Translations under genes and position numbers: made by a program
Notes under the pieces: generated by a model
What the model was told of the DNA's origin: nothing
What the model saw: only the letters and a program-made list of their open reading frames with translations
Databases searched by the model: none
NCBI GenBank assembly: GCA_023386835.1
Contig: JAEWIY010000008.1
Coordinates: 1-40,979 of the forward strand
Direction of reading: 5' to 3'
DNA: 40,979 bases
DNA from: Verrucomicrobiota bacterium
GTDB taxonomy: Bacteria > Verrucomicrobiota > Verrucomicrobiia > Opitutales > Opitutaceae
Part shown: piece by piece, positions 1 to 7,902 of the stretch
Layout of the letters: the number at the start of each line of letters is the position of its first letter
How positions within the stretch are numbered: the stretch's first letter is position 1

Positions 1-1
1 T

Positions 2-808
2 TCCGGTCCGGCGCGCGGGGCGGGCACGGCCGCGTCCGTTCTGTTGATGCCGACGCAGCGTCGGCACTCCCGGGAGTATCTGTCGATCGTGCTCGGTCGC
101 CGCGCGACCTGGCGCGATATTTTCCGGCACTTCTTCGCGTTTGAAGAGTTCCTCATGCTCAAGCTGCGGGTCGTCAACGGCCATGTGCAGCAGACTCGCC
201 TCGCCCCGAGTGCCCGCGGGTTTGTGGACTTCATGCAGGCGGGCTCAGCCGCGTTGATGGGCTCGATGCATCTGGGGCATTCCGACCTGCTCGGATTCCT
301 CTTCGGCCCGCGTTACCGGCATCGCATGTGCATGGTCCGGCAACGCGTGGACAACTCCCACGATGTCGACCAGCTGCTTGAGCGCTGCGGCGGCTGGCTC
401 AAGATCGTGTGGGTGAACGACCCTGCCAACCTGCTGTTCGCGTTGCGCGACGCGATCGCCAGCGGCGCGTCGGTGGCGATGAAGTGCGACCGTCTTGAAT
501 ACACCGCGAAGACCGAACCGTTCGAGTTCCTCGGGGCCCGCCGCCTGTTTCCGTTCACGATCTACCACCTGGCCGTGATCTTCGACCGGCCGGTGGTCTT
601 CTCGTTCGGACTGCCGGGATCGCAGGGCGAGTCGGTCGTGCACAGTTCACCGATTTGGTTGCCCCGGGCGGATTGGAGCCGCGAGCAGAATCTCGCCAGC
701 GGCCGGGAGCACTTTCAGAGTTTTCTTCGGCAGGTGGAGGACGTCTTGCACCACGACCCGTATCAGTGGTTCAACTTCCTTCCGCTTAATCCGGTCGCTC
801 CTGCGTGA
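2..808 (+). CDS. LpxL/HtrB-type lipid acyltransferase, 5' end outside window
   Basis: The reading frame is open to the left edge, so the true start lies outside; an in-frame ATG at 47 would cut off the family's conserved N-terminal part. About 268 residues are visible. The early stretch RRHSREYLSIVLGR and the following RHFFAFEEF match the N-terminal third of LpxL/HtrB-family acyltransferases (LPLAT superfamily), which move an acyl chain from ACP or CoA to a lipid or glycolipid at the inner membrane. Later segments with GSMHLGH and MVRQR fit the core fold. The neighbours (PlsC-type acyltransferase, GT2, LolA-like, MMPL, AMP ligase) are the accessory set of aryl polyene and xanthomonadin clusters, so I infer attachment of a polyketide acyl chain to a lipid anchor rather than lipid A synthesis. 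Its stop overlaps the next start (GTGA), indicating translational coupling. Confidence 0.82.
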   Translation, partial: SGPARGAGTAASVLLMPTQRRHSREYLSIVLGRRATWRDIFRHFFAFEEFLMLKLRVVNGHVQQTRLAPSARGFVDFMQAGSAALMGSMHLGHSDLLGFLFGPRYRHRMCMVRQRVDNSHDVDQLLERCGGWLKIVWVNDPANLLFALRDAIASGASVAMKCDRLEYTAKTEPFEFLGARRLFPFTIYHLAVIFDRPVVFSFGLPGSQGESVVHSSPIWLPRADWSREQNLASGREHFQSFLRQVEDVLHHDPYQWFNFLPLNPVAPA

Positions 809-1542
809 ATTTCCTGCGCCACAGTTGGTACGCCTTTCTCTACTACCTTTCGTGGCTGCTGTTCGGACTGGGAGGCCTGTTGCTCAACCTCGTCCTGGCA
901 CCCGGGCTCCTGCTGCCGGATCGACGGCGCCTGGGCCCCGTGGCCCGCGGCGCGATTCGCGGGATGTTTTCCTTTTGGGTGAAATGGCTGCACGCGTGCG
1001 GAGTGGTCCACGTGTACTGGCACGGCGTGGACAAGCGCCTGCCCGGAGGGCGGGTTTACGTCGCGAACCATCCGACGTTGATTGACGCGACCTTGCTGCT
1101 CGCGCGGCTGCCGGATGCGGTCTGCATTTTTAAGCCCGCCCTGCTGCGCAATCCAGTAATCGGGCCGGCGGCCTTGCTGGCCGGCTACATCGCGGGTGAT
1201 CAAGGCGTCGATACGATCCGGATCGCAGCCGAACACGTTGCCGCCGGCCAGGCGTTGCTCATCTTCCCGGAAGGAACGCGAACCGCTCCCGGCTCGAAGC
1301 TTAATCCGCTTAAGCCCGGATTCGGCCTGATCGCCCGTCGCGCCAACGCGCCCGTGCAGGTGATGCACATTCGTTCCAGCCCGATGCTCACCACCCGGGG
1401 CCGCAAATGGTGGAAGTTGCCACCGTTGCCCGGGCGGGTCGACGTGTACGGCGGCAAACAATTGCCCGCGGATTCGGGCGTCGGCACCGCCGAACTGACG
1501 CAACAGGTCGACGCGCTGCTCCGCGCCGGACCGGACTCTTGA
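805..1542 (+). CDS. PlsC-type 1-acyl-glycerol-phosphate acyltransferase family protein
   Basis: A 245-residue protein starting with GTG at 805, overlapping the previous stop by four bases. It has an N-terminal hydrophobic helix (about residues 8-32). The two LPLAT signatures are clear: NHPTLID (NHxxxxD catalytic motif, near residue 88) and FPEGTR (near residue 154). The family transfers acyl groups to lysophosphatidate or related lipids at the inner membrane. Placed between an LpxL-type acyltransferase and a GT2, it more likely serves the polyketide-lipid assembly than general phospholipid synthesis; plsY elsewhere in the window belongs to the housekeeping route. The substrate cannot be told from sequence. 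Confidence 0.85.
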   Translation: MNFLRHSWYAFLYYLSWLLFGLGGLLLNLVLAPGLLLPDRRRLGPVARGAIRGMFSFWVKWLHACGVVHVYWHGVDKRLPGGRVYVANHPTLIDATLLLARLPDAVCIFKPALLRNPVIGPAALLAGYIAGDQGVDTIRIAAEHVAAGQALLIFPEGTRTAPGSKLNPLKPGFGLIARRANAPVQVMHIRSSPMLTTRGRKWWKLPPLPGRVDVYGGKQLPADSGVGTAELTQQVDALLRAGPDS

Positions 1543-1579
1543 CTTGCCCGGGCGGTCGGCCCGCGGGACGCTAAGCGCG

Positions 1580-2374
1580 ATGCTGGAGGCACCGACCCAC
1601 CTGGTCCTGATCCCGAGCTACAATCCCGGAGCCCGGCTGCTGTCGACGGTGCGGGAAGCGCTCGCCTGCTGGCCGGAGGTGTGGGTCGTCGTCGACGGCA
1701 GCACGGATGGGAGTGAAGCCGATCTCGCCTCCCTGCCCGCGGAGTTTCCCGGTTTTCGCCTGATTATCCGCGAGCGCAACGGCGGCAAAGGCGCGGCGGT
1801 CCTGACCGGCACCACCGCCGCTCTCGCGGCGGGCTTCACCCACGCGCTCGTCATGGATGCGGACGGCCAACATCCGGCCGATCGTATCCAGGATTTTATG
1901 GCCACGTCTCGCGCCCATCCCGCGGCGATGGTGCTGGGCAAACCGATTTTTGGCCCGGAGGTTCCCCTGGAGCGGCTCTACGGCCGGCAACTAAGCATCG
2001 GCCTGACGCACGTTGAAACCCTTGGCCGGGTCATCGGTGATCCACTGTTTGGTTTTCGCATCTACCCGCTCCAACCACTCGAGCAGGCGCTGCTGCAGAC
2101 CCGCACAGCACGGGGATATGATTTCGATCCCGAGGTGGTGGTGCGTCTCTTCTGGGCCGGAGTGCCGGTGATCAACGTGCCGGCCGCGTGCCGTTACTTG
2201 CCGAAAGACCAGGGCGGCGTATCCCATTTTCACTACCTGCGGGACAATCTCAAGATGGTGCGGCTGCATGCGCGGTTGCTGGCGGAGCTGGCCTTGTGCT
2301 GGCCAGCCGTCCGGCGCGTGCGGCGGCAGTTGTCCACCCAGCCTCCCCCCACCGTCGAAGCCTCATCACGATGA
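1580..2374 (+). CDS. Family 2 glycosyltransferase (dolichol-phosphate mannosyltransferase-like)
   Basis: The ATG at 1580 was chosen because the GT-A fold starts directly after it (HLVLIPSYNPG); an in-frame TTG at 1544 adds 12 unrelated residues. The product has 264 residues. GT2 motifs seen are VVDGSTDGS (nucleotide binding), NGGKGAAV, and MDADGQHP, which carries the metal-binding DxD. There is no C-terminal membrane segment, so it is probably a soluble or peripheral enzyme on the cytoplasmic face. Free-standing or acyltransferase-fused GT2 enzymes are regular members of aryl polyene clusters; here the GT and acyltransferases are separate genes. Its TGA overlaps the next ATG (ATGA). Confidence 0.85.
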   Translation: MLEAPTHLVLIPSYNPGARLLSTVREALACWPEVWVVVDGSTDGSEADLASLPAEFPGFRLIIRERNGGKGAAVLTGTTAALAAGFTHALVMDADGQHPADRIQDFMATSRAHPAAMVLGKPIFGPEVPLERLYGRQLSIGLTHVETLGRVIGDPLFGFRIYPLQPLEQALLQTRTARGYDFDPEVVVRLFWAGVPVINVPAACRYLPKDQGGVSHFHYLRDNLKMVRLHARLLAELALCWPAVRRVRRQLSTQPPPTVEASSR

Positions 2375-3027
2375 CACGCGCTTTTCGCCTCTTCCCGCTG
2401 CTCCTGGCGGCTGCCGCTCTCCTGCTGCCAGCGCGGGCCGACCAACCCGAGACGCTGCGAGCCCGTCCGCTGGACTTGCAAGCGCTGTCGCCCGAATGGT
2501 CCGAGCTCTTCGCCCAACTGCGCGCCCCGGCAACACTGCGATCGACCTTCACCGAAGAGCGCACCTTCAGTTTTCGCCAGCAACCGGTCCGGCTCCAAGG
2601 CACGCTGCGCTTGTCGCGCGAACGCGGCCTCAGCCTGTCCTATGAGGAACCCGAGGCGCGGACGATCATCGTCGACGACCGTGGCGTGCTGCTGCGCGAT
2701 GAACGGGGGCGTTCCCGGACCGCGCCGGCCGAAGCCACAGCCGGCACCGCGCCGCTGCGGAGCATCCTCGACTTTGATCTCGATGCCCTCGCGCAGACGT
2801 TCGCCGTACATGGCGCCCTGCAAGGCGATCGCTGGCTGCTCGAATTCAAGCCGCTCGAAACAGCGCCGCCGCGCACGCCTCGCTTCGTCGCAGTTCATGG
2901 CACCGGCTCCCAAGTCACGCTGATCGAGCTTACCCCGACCGCGCGCCAGCAGATTCGGATCACGATTGGTGAGACGGACGTGGATACCCCATTCGACGCG
3001 GACGAGGTGAAGCAGTACTTCCGTTGA
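2371..3027 (+). CDS. LolA-like outer-membrane lipoprotein carrier
   Basis: A 218-residue protein with a clear Sec signal peptide: positively charged start MTRAFR, hydrophobic core LFPLLLAAAALLL, and a probable cleavage after PARA near residue 24. The mature part resembles the LolA family, with FxEERxFSF in the first strands and a central LSYEEPEART strand. LolA proteins ferry lipophilic cargo across the periplasm. In aryl polyene clusters a dedicated LolA homologue sits beside the MMPL exporter and is thought to help deliver the lipid-linked pigment to the outer membrane. Starts inside the stop of the GT2 gene (ATGA). Confidence 0.8.
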   Translation: MTRAFRLFPLLLAAAALLLPARADQPETLRARPLDLQALSPEWSELFAQLRAPATLRSTFTEERTFSFRQQPVRLQGTLRLSRERGLSLSYEEPEARTIIVDDRGVLLRDERGRSRTAPAEATAGTAPLRSILDFDLDALAQTFAVHGALQGDRWLLEFKPLETAPPRTPRFVAVHGTGSQVTLIELTPTARQQIRITIGETDVDTPFDADEVKQYFR

Positions 3028-5339
3028 TGGAGTCTGGGAATCGCCGCCGACCGCTCTGGCTCGCCCGCTTCGCGCTGCTCCTCGCGGCGCTCGTCGGCGG
3101 GCTTTGGCTGGCGTCGCTCGATTATGAGCAGAAGATCTCCACCAACGTTCTCGACCTGATTCCCTCGGATGAGCGCGAGCCGGAACTGCAAATGGTGCGC
3201 TCGCTCGTCAACGAGCAGCAGACCCGGCTCCTCTGGCTCGTGCTGCGCCATCCAGGCGAGCCCGTCAGCGCGGAGGCGGCGGAGCGGTTTGGCGCCGTGC
3301 TGGCCGCTGATCCCGCCATCGCGGAGATCCTGCGCGTTGACCGCAACGATGCACAGGAGGAACTCGGCCGTTACCTCTTCGAGCACCGGCTCGAATATCT
3401 GCTGCCCAACTACCTCGACCAACGTTTGCGGGCCTTTGATGCGGCGCCCTCCGCTGAGTTCAGCCAATGGCTCGCCACGCGAGTCGTGGACGAGTTGGAG
3501 GCGTTTCTCAGCCGTCCGGAAAGTACGGCGTTTGAGGAGCTCATTCCGTCCGACCCGCTCCTGCTGACGCCGGCGCTGGCCGACGTCGGCAGCCTGCTCG
3601 CGCCGCCGCCGGATGCCGAGGAAGCGGTTTTGTTCTGGGCCCGGATCAACCCATCGCCGCTCGCCGACGAAGGACAGGAACCGGTTTTCGCCACGATCGA
3701 ACGCGCGCTGCAGGCCGCGCGCGGAGAGCAGCCCAATGTGCAGCTCGAGTGGACCGGGGTGAACCGCTTCGCCGCCGCCAGCAAAGCGCGTATCCGGGCG
3801 GAAATGACGTGGCTGAACACGGGCTCGATCGCGGCGGTGCTGCTCGTTTCGGCGCTCCTTGTGCGCCGCCCCTGGCGGGTGTTTCACCTCGTGCCCGCGG
3901 TGTTGTTCTCGCTGCTCGGGGCGTGGGTCGGTGTGACGCTCCTGGTCGAGCGCGTGCACATTCTGGTCTTCGTCATCGGCGCGCTGCTCACCGGCGTCGC
4001 GATCGATTATGGTTTTCACCTGTTCCTGCACGCGCCGACCGGACCCGGAGAACGTTTCCGCGACCGCTGGCGTCCGATCCTGAAACCGCTGCTGGTGAGT
4101 TGCCTCACGACGGTCATCGGATTTGCGCTGCTCTGGTTCTCCGACCTGCCGCTGCTGCGCCACGTCGGCATCTTTGTCTGCGCCGGTCTGGTTTCCGCGC
4201 TGGCTGCCGCGCTGCTCTACTTCCGTCAATTGACCGTGCCTCCACTGGAACCGCGCCGCGGGCACGCCTCCCGATCCGGTGGGCAAGACCGCCCTCGAGC
4301 GCCATGGTGGGTGATCGTATTGGTCGTGCTGGTCCTGGGCGGTCTGGCGCGGTTGCACTGGCATGACGATATTCGCGAATTGGAGGTCCCTTCCCCCGAG
4401 TTGAGCGAAAACGACGAGGCGGTGCGGGCGCGCTTCGGCGAATCAGGCGATCGCACGGCGTATTTGGTTTCTGGAGCCACGTTGGCGGAAGCGCGCGAAC
4501 GCTTGGACGCGGTCATTCAACGCGCCGAGGAGGCGGGCCAACCCCTCGTCAGCGCGGCCGCCTTTCTGCCGAGCCCGCGTCAGCTCCGTGTCCAGTCCGA
4601 GCACCTTCGGCGACTCACCGATTTTCCGCTGCGGTTGGCGGAGGAACTCACTGCACGCGGCTTCGAGTCCGCCGCCTTCGAACCCTTCTTCGCCGACTGG
4701 CGGCGCGCCGTGGAGGCCGCCACGCCGACGTTTGAAGCCTTGGTGGAAAACGTGCGTCCGCACCTGCGCGGCCCGGCGGCGCTGCTCTTTCACGAGGGCA
4801 ACCCCAGCGCGTGGTGGGCCGCAATCACCCCCGAGCCCCTCTTTCAGGCGCCGCTGCCAACCGGCATCGTTGCCGTGGACCAGCTCCAGACGCTGAACCA
4901 TCTTTTCGAACGTTATCGGCGCAACGCCGCGCGGCTCAGCTTGGCCGGTCTGGCCCTCGTCGCGGGCAGCGTGCTTCTGCTGTACGGTCCGCGCCGAGGT
5001 CTGCGCATCGTGATCGTTCCCCTCGGCGCCTGCGCCCTGAGCTTTGGCGTGCTCGGCTGGCTGGGCGAGACGCTCAACCTCTTTCACCTGCTCGGCGCCT
5101 TTCTCGGCGTGTGCTTGAGCCACGACTACGCCATTTTTGCCGTCAACCGCATCGATCCGGAAGGCGCACCACCGGCCTCCGTCCGGCTGGCCGCCGCGAC
5201 CACCGCCGCCTCATTTGCGGTCCTGGCCTTCAGCCGCATTCCGGTGATCCATGCCCTGGGCATCACCGTCGCGCTGGCCGTTCTGATCGGCTGGGCCATG
5301 GTCGAACTGCTGGCCCGACGGCGCGCGCCTGGGTCATGA
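3027..5339 (+). CDS. MMPL/RND-family lipid exporter
   Basis: A 770-residue membrane protein. ATG at 3027 overlaps the previous stop (TGATG); a TTG one codon upstream is also in frame but less likely. Layout: TM1 near residues 13-30, a large periplasmic loop to about residue 265, a block of five helices (about 266-395), another anchoring helix near 430, a second periplasmic loop, and a final helix block from about 640. This doubled layout is typical of the MMPL family, which exports lipids and lipid-linked products. Between the LolA-like carrier and the AMP ligase it would flip or extrude the finished aryl polyene lipid. Size is normal for the family and I see no truncation. Confidence 0.88.
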   Translation: MESGNRRRPLWLARFALLLAALVGGLWLASLDYEQKISTNVLDLIPSDEREPELQMVRSLVNEQQTRLLWLVLRHPGEPVSAEAAERFGAVLAADPAIAEILRVDRNDAQEELGRYLFEHRLEYLLPNYLDQRLRAFDAAPSAEFSQWLATRVVDELEAFLSRPESTAFEELIPSDPLLLTPALADVGSLLAPPPDAEEAVLFWARINPSPLADEGQEPVFATIERALQAARGEQPNVQLEWTGVNRFAAASKARIRAEMTWLNTGSIAAVLLVSALLVRRPWRVFHLVPAVLFSLLGAWVGVTLLVERVHILVFVIGALLTGVAIDYGFHLFLHAPTGPGERFRDRWRPILKPLLVSCLTTVIGFALLWFSDLPLLRHVGIFVCAGLVSALAAALLYFRQLTVPPLEPRRGHASRSGGQDRPRAPWWVIVLVVLVLGGLARLHWHDDIRELEVPSPELSENDEAVRARFGESGDRTAYLVSGATLAEARERLDAVIQRAEEAGQPLVSAAAFLPSPRQLRVQSEHLRRLTDFPLRLAEELTARGFESAAFEPFFADWRRAVEAATPTFEALVENVRPHLRGPAALLFHEGNPSAWWAAITPEPLFQAPLPTGIVAVDQLQTLNHLFERYRRNAARLSLAGLALVAGSVLLLYGPRRGLRIVIVPLGACALSFGVLGWLGETLNLFHLLGAFLGVCLSHDYAIFAVNRIDPEGAPPASVRLAAATTAASFAVLAFSRIPVIHALGITVALAVLIGWAMVELLARRRAPGS

Positions 5340-6706
5340 TTCATCCGGCGGATACACTGCTCGACCATTGGAACCGCACCTGGCAGGCGGACCCCACGCG
5401 CCCGCTCGTGATCGAGGCGGCGCAGGAACGCGCATACTCCCGCCGGGAGGTGGCGCAGCTCGCAGGGGATGCGGAGCGCGCCCTACCCAGCGACCTGGCC
5501 GGGCGCTTCGTCCTGTTTGCCCGTCCTAACGGCGTGGGCTGGCTCGCCTGTTTCCTTGCGCTGTTGCGCGCCGGAGCGGTGCCGGTGCCGGTGGATCCCA
5601 CCGAACCCGCCGCCCGCCAAAGGGAGTTGGGCGAAGCCATCGGAGCCGCCGGCGTTTGGGCCGCGGAGGCTTTCATCCCGCAGACTCCCCGCGGCCGCCG
5701 GCAACGCGGTCTTTGTCTGGTCAAGCTCACGTCGGGCTCCACCGGTAAACCGAAGCTCCTGCGGTTTACCGACTCCGAGATGCTGGCGGACGGACGGAAT
5801 GTGGCGTCGACGATGGACGTGCGTCCCGAGGACCTGAACCTTGCCGTCGTGCCGTTTGGTCACTCGTACGGGCTGGGCAATGTTGTGTTGCCGCTGCTCG
5901 TGGATGGCGTGGCCGCCCTGGTCCCCCGCGCCCCCCTGCCCCGCGTGCTGGCGGAAGATTGTATCCGCTGGCGGCCGACGGTATTTCCGGCGGTGCCGGC
6001 GCTTCTGCGTCTGCTCCTCACCGCGGACGTGGAACCCGCGTCCTTCGCCAGCTGGCGCACCGTCATCTCGGCGGGCTCCGCCCTGCCCGCAGAAGTGGCG
6101 CAACTGTTCTTCGAGCGCTTCCGGCTCAAGGTGCACGGCTTTTACGGCTCCTCCGAGACCGGCGGGATCACGTATGATCAAACCGGAGACGCGACACTCG
6201 AAGGCCGGAGCGTGGGCACGCCACTGCACGGCGTCACCTTGATCCCGCTCCGTGGCCAGCGCATCTGGATCCAGAGTGCCGCCGTGTTTACGCGTGGGAA
6301 CCGCCGCCGGACCCCGGACGGTTTCGGGCGCCACCAACCCAGCGATCGGGCTGTGCTCTCTGAAAGCGGTGAACTGGTCCTGCTCGGTCGCGCGGGGCGG
6401 CTGGTGAAGGTCGCCGGGCGCCGGCTCGACCTCGGTGAACTGGAACAGCTGTTGCGCTCCGTTCCCGGAGTGGCCGACGCGTATGCGCTGTCACATCCCC
6501 ACCGCCCGGACGAATTGCTCGCGGCACTACAGACCAATCGGACGGAACGGGAGCTCCGCGCCGACTTGGGTCAACGTTTGCCCGCGTGGAAAATCCCGCG
6601 GCGTTTGCTGCTGTTGCCCCAGTTTCCACTGACGGCTCGTGGCAAAACCGACACTCGCCAACTCACGCACGCGCTCGTGCCCGTCGCGCCCAGCAACCGA
6701 GTTTAG
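5336..6706 (+). CDS. AMP-dependent acyl/aryl-activating ligase (hydroxybenzoate-ACP ligase candidate)
   Basis: The ATG at 5336 overlaps the MMPL stop (ATGA). The product has 456 residues, shorter than typical acyl-CoA synthetases, as usual for aryl polyene ligases. Motifs in order: P-loop TSGSTGKPK (about 131-139), FGHSYGLGN, YGSSETGG (adenine-binding), the hinge region GRLVKVAGRRLDLGELE, and the C-terminal catalytic lysine in ARGKTD. The usual YxTGD motif is changed to QPSDRA. Given the chorismatase 32 bp downstream on the opposite strand, I infer it activates 3- or 4-hydroxybenzoate and loads it onto an ACP encoded left of the window. The substrate is inference; the adenylate-forming family is clear. 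Confidence 0.87.
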   Translation: MIHPADTLLDHWNRTWQADPTRPLVIEAAQERAYSRREVAQLAGDAERALPSDLAGRFVLFARPNGVGWLACFLALLRAGAVPVPVDPTEPAARQRELGEAIGAAGVWAAEAFIPQTPRGRRQRGLCLVKLTSGSTGKPKLLRFTDSEMLADGRNVASTMDVRPEDLNLAVVPFGHSYGLGNVVLPLLVDGVAALVPRAPLPRVLAEDCIRWRPTVFPAVPALLRLLLTADVEPASFASWRTVISAGSALPAEVAQLFFERFRLKVHGFYGSSETGGITYDQTGDATLEGRSVGTPLHGVTLIPLRGQRIWIQSAAVFTRGNRRRTPDGFGRHQPSDRAVLSESGELVLLGRAGRLVKVAGRRLDLGELEQLLRSVPGVADAYALSHPHRPDELLAALQTNRTERELRADLGQRLPAWKIPRRLLLLPQFPLTARGKTDTRQLTHALVPVAPSNRV

Positions 6707-6738
6707 GGGCGGCTGACGCGGCGCCCCGGTCATCGAGC

Positions 6739-7749
6739 TCAGCGCGGCAGCAGCGCGGTGATCTCGATCTCGACGTTCAGGTCCGCCCGGCAGACGTCCG
6801 CCTCCACAAAGGAGACTCGGTCCCGCGGATACAGCAGCTGCTGACGCAAGGCGTCGGCCACGAGGGAATAATCGGCCGCATGCCGCAGGTAGACCTTCAC
6901 GTGACGCCGGCCTGTCCCGGCCAGGAACGGTTCTTCCTCGAGGCCGCAACTGCGGGCGATGACCCGCAGGTTATCCACGGTGCAGCGCAGCTGCTCCATC
7001 GTCTGGTGCGGAGCGATGGTCTGATGACCACGGATCGCCGCCGTCCCGGAAATAAACGTGCTCACGCAACGGGGTTCCTCGACAACCGAGGCTCGCGCGA
7101 AGCTCGGCGCGCGCGGTCCATATTCCGGCGGGTACTCGTAAGCGGGAGTCTGCAGCGGATTCTCGAAATGACGGGGTGAGGCGGCGCACGCGGCGAAGAC
7201 AACCGTCAGGTGTTCACCGGCGCACCCCACCGCCGAGGCGGCCGGCAGGAACGCCTTGTATGTTTCACCGTGCAGTTCCTCAAATGCCCGCGCCCGGCCG
7301 CGACAGAAAAGCCGATAGTTCTCCAGCCCACCGGGGCCCGGCGCGTTGATGGCAGGAACGTAGTTCCAGATTCGCGCGAGGTGCAGACCGCCAACCGCGG
7401 CCAGCATCTCGGCATAGAGCCGGTGCGTGGTTGCTTCCAAGCCATCGTCGAGACGGACGGACGCGGTGCCAAATCGCCAGCCCGGCGCCTCAAACAGCGT
7501 GAAGGACCCGGCGCCGGCTTCCATCCGGTTGGCGGAGAAGATCTTTTCCACCGCTTCTCCACCGAGCAGGGGCAGACCCGGCGCTACGATGGCCGGTGCG
7601 TCAGGCTGCAGCGTGATTTCAAATGCGGAACGTCGGGCGGTGTCGATCAACGGAAACGGGAAAGGTCGGTGTGCCGAGCGCAGCCCGTCAACCGAGAAGC
7701 TGGCAGCCGCGGCACGCTTTTGTCTGCGAACAAGGCGTTCAACGCGCAA
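6739..7749 (-). CDS. Chorismatase (FkbO/Hyg5/XanB2 family), hydroxybenzoate-forming
   Basis: Converts chorismate to pyruvate plus a dihydroxycyclohexadienoate or hydroxybenzoate. Family hallmarks: IWNYVPAIN, ENYRLFCRGRA, PAASAVG, FENPLQTPAYEYPPEYGPR, SFARA, FISGTAAIRGHQT, HVKVYLR, and the C-terminal VEIE that aligns with the catalytic glutamate region known for FkbO and Hyg5. The ENPLQTPAY form is closer to the hydroxybenzoate-forming members as I remember them than to FkbO. Start is uncertain: TTG at 7749 gives 336 residues, GTG at 7800 gives 353 and TTG at 7650 gives 303; family length is about 330-345. It converges on the AMP ligase with 32 bp between stops. XanB2 supplies the xanthomonadin starter, so this gene probably feeds the upstream cluster. 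Confidence 0.85.
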   Translation of the reverse strand: MRVERLVRRQKRAAAASFSVDGLRSAHRPFPFPLIDTARRSAFEITLQPDAPAIVAPGLPLLGGEAVEKIFSANRMEAGAGSFTLFEAPGWRFGTASVRLDDGLEATTHRLYAEMLAAVGGLHLARIWNYVPAINAPGPGGLENYRLFCRGRARAFEELHGETYKAFLPAASAVGCAGEHLTVVFAACAASPRHFENPLQTPAYEYPPEYGPRAPSFARASVVEEPRCVSTFISGTAAIRGHQTIAPHQTMEQLRCTVDNLRVIARSCGLEEEPFLAGTGRRHVKVYLRHAADYSLVADALRQQLLYPRDRVSFVEADVCRADLNVEIEITALLPR

Positions 7750-7902
7750 GGAAATCCACGAGCCGCGAAAACCCCCGTTCCCCCGGCCGGCCAAACGCAC
7801 GATCGCGGCAGGACTCCCGCTGCACCAACCTTCGCAGTAAACGTACGTTCCGACGTTGCACCGCCGGGTTTTCCCTCTTCTGTCGTCGCCGACCCACGCG
7901 CC

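Noticed and set aside
44..808. Taking the first in-frame start at 44 or 47 as the real start of the first gene
   Set aside because: The frame is open to the window edge and the LpxL family has about 45 more residues before this point.
2895..4364. A 489-codon minus-strand open frame opposite the MMPL gene
   Set aside because: Low-complexity Gln/Arg/Glu composition and no motif; antisense to an MMPL exporter.
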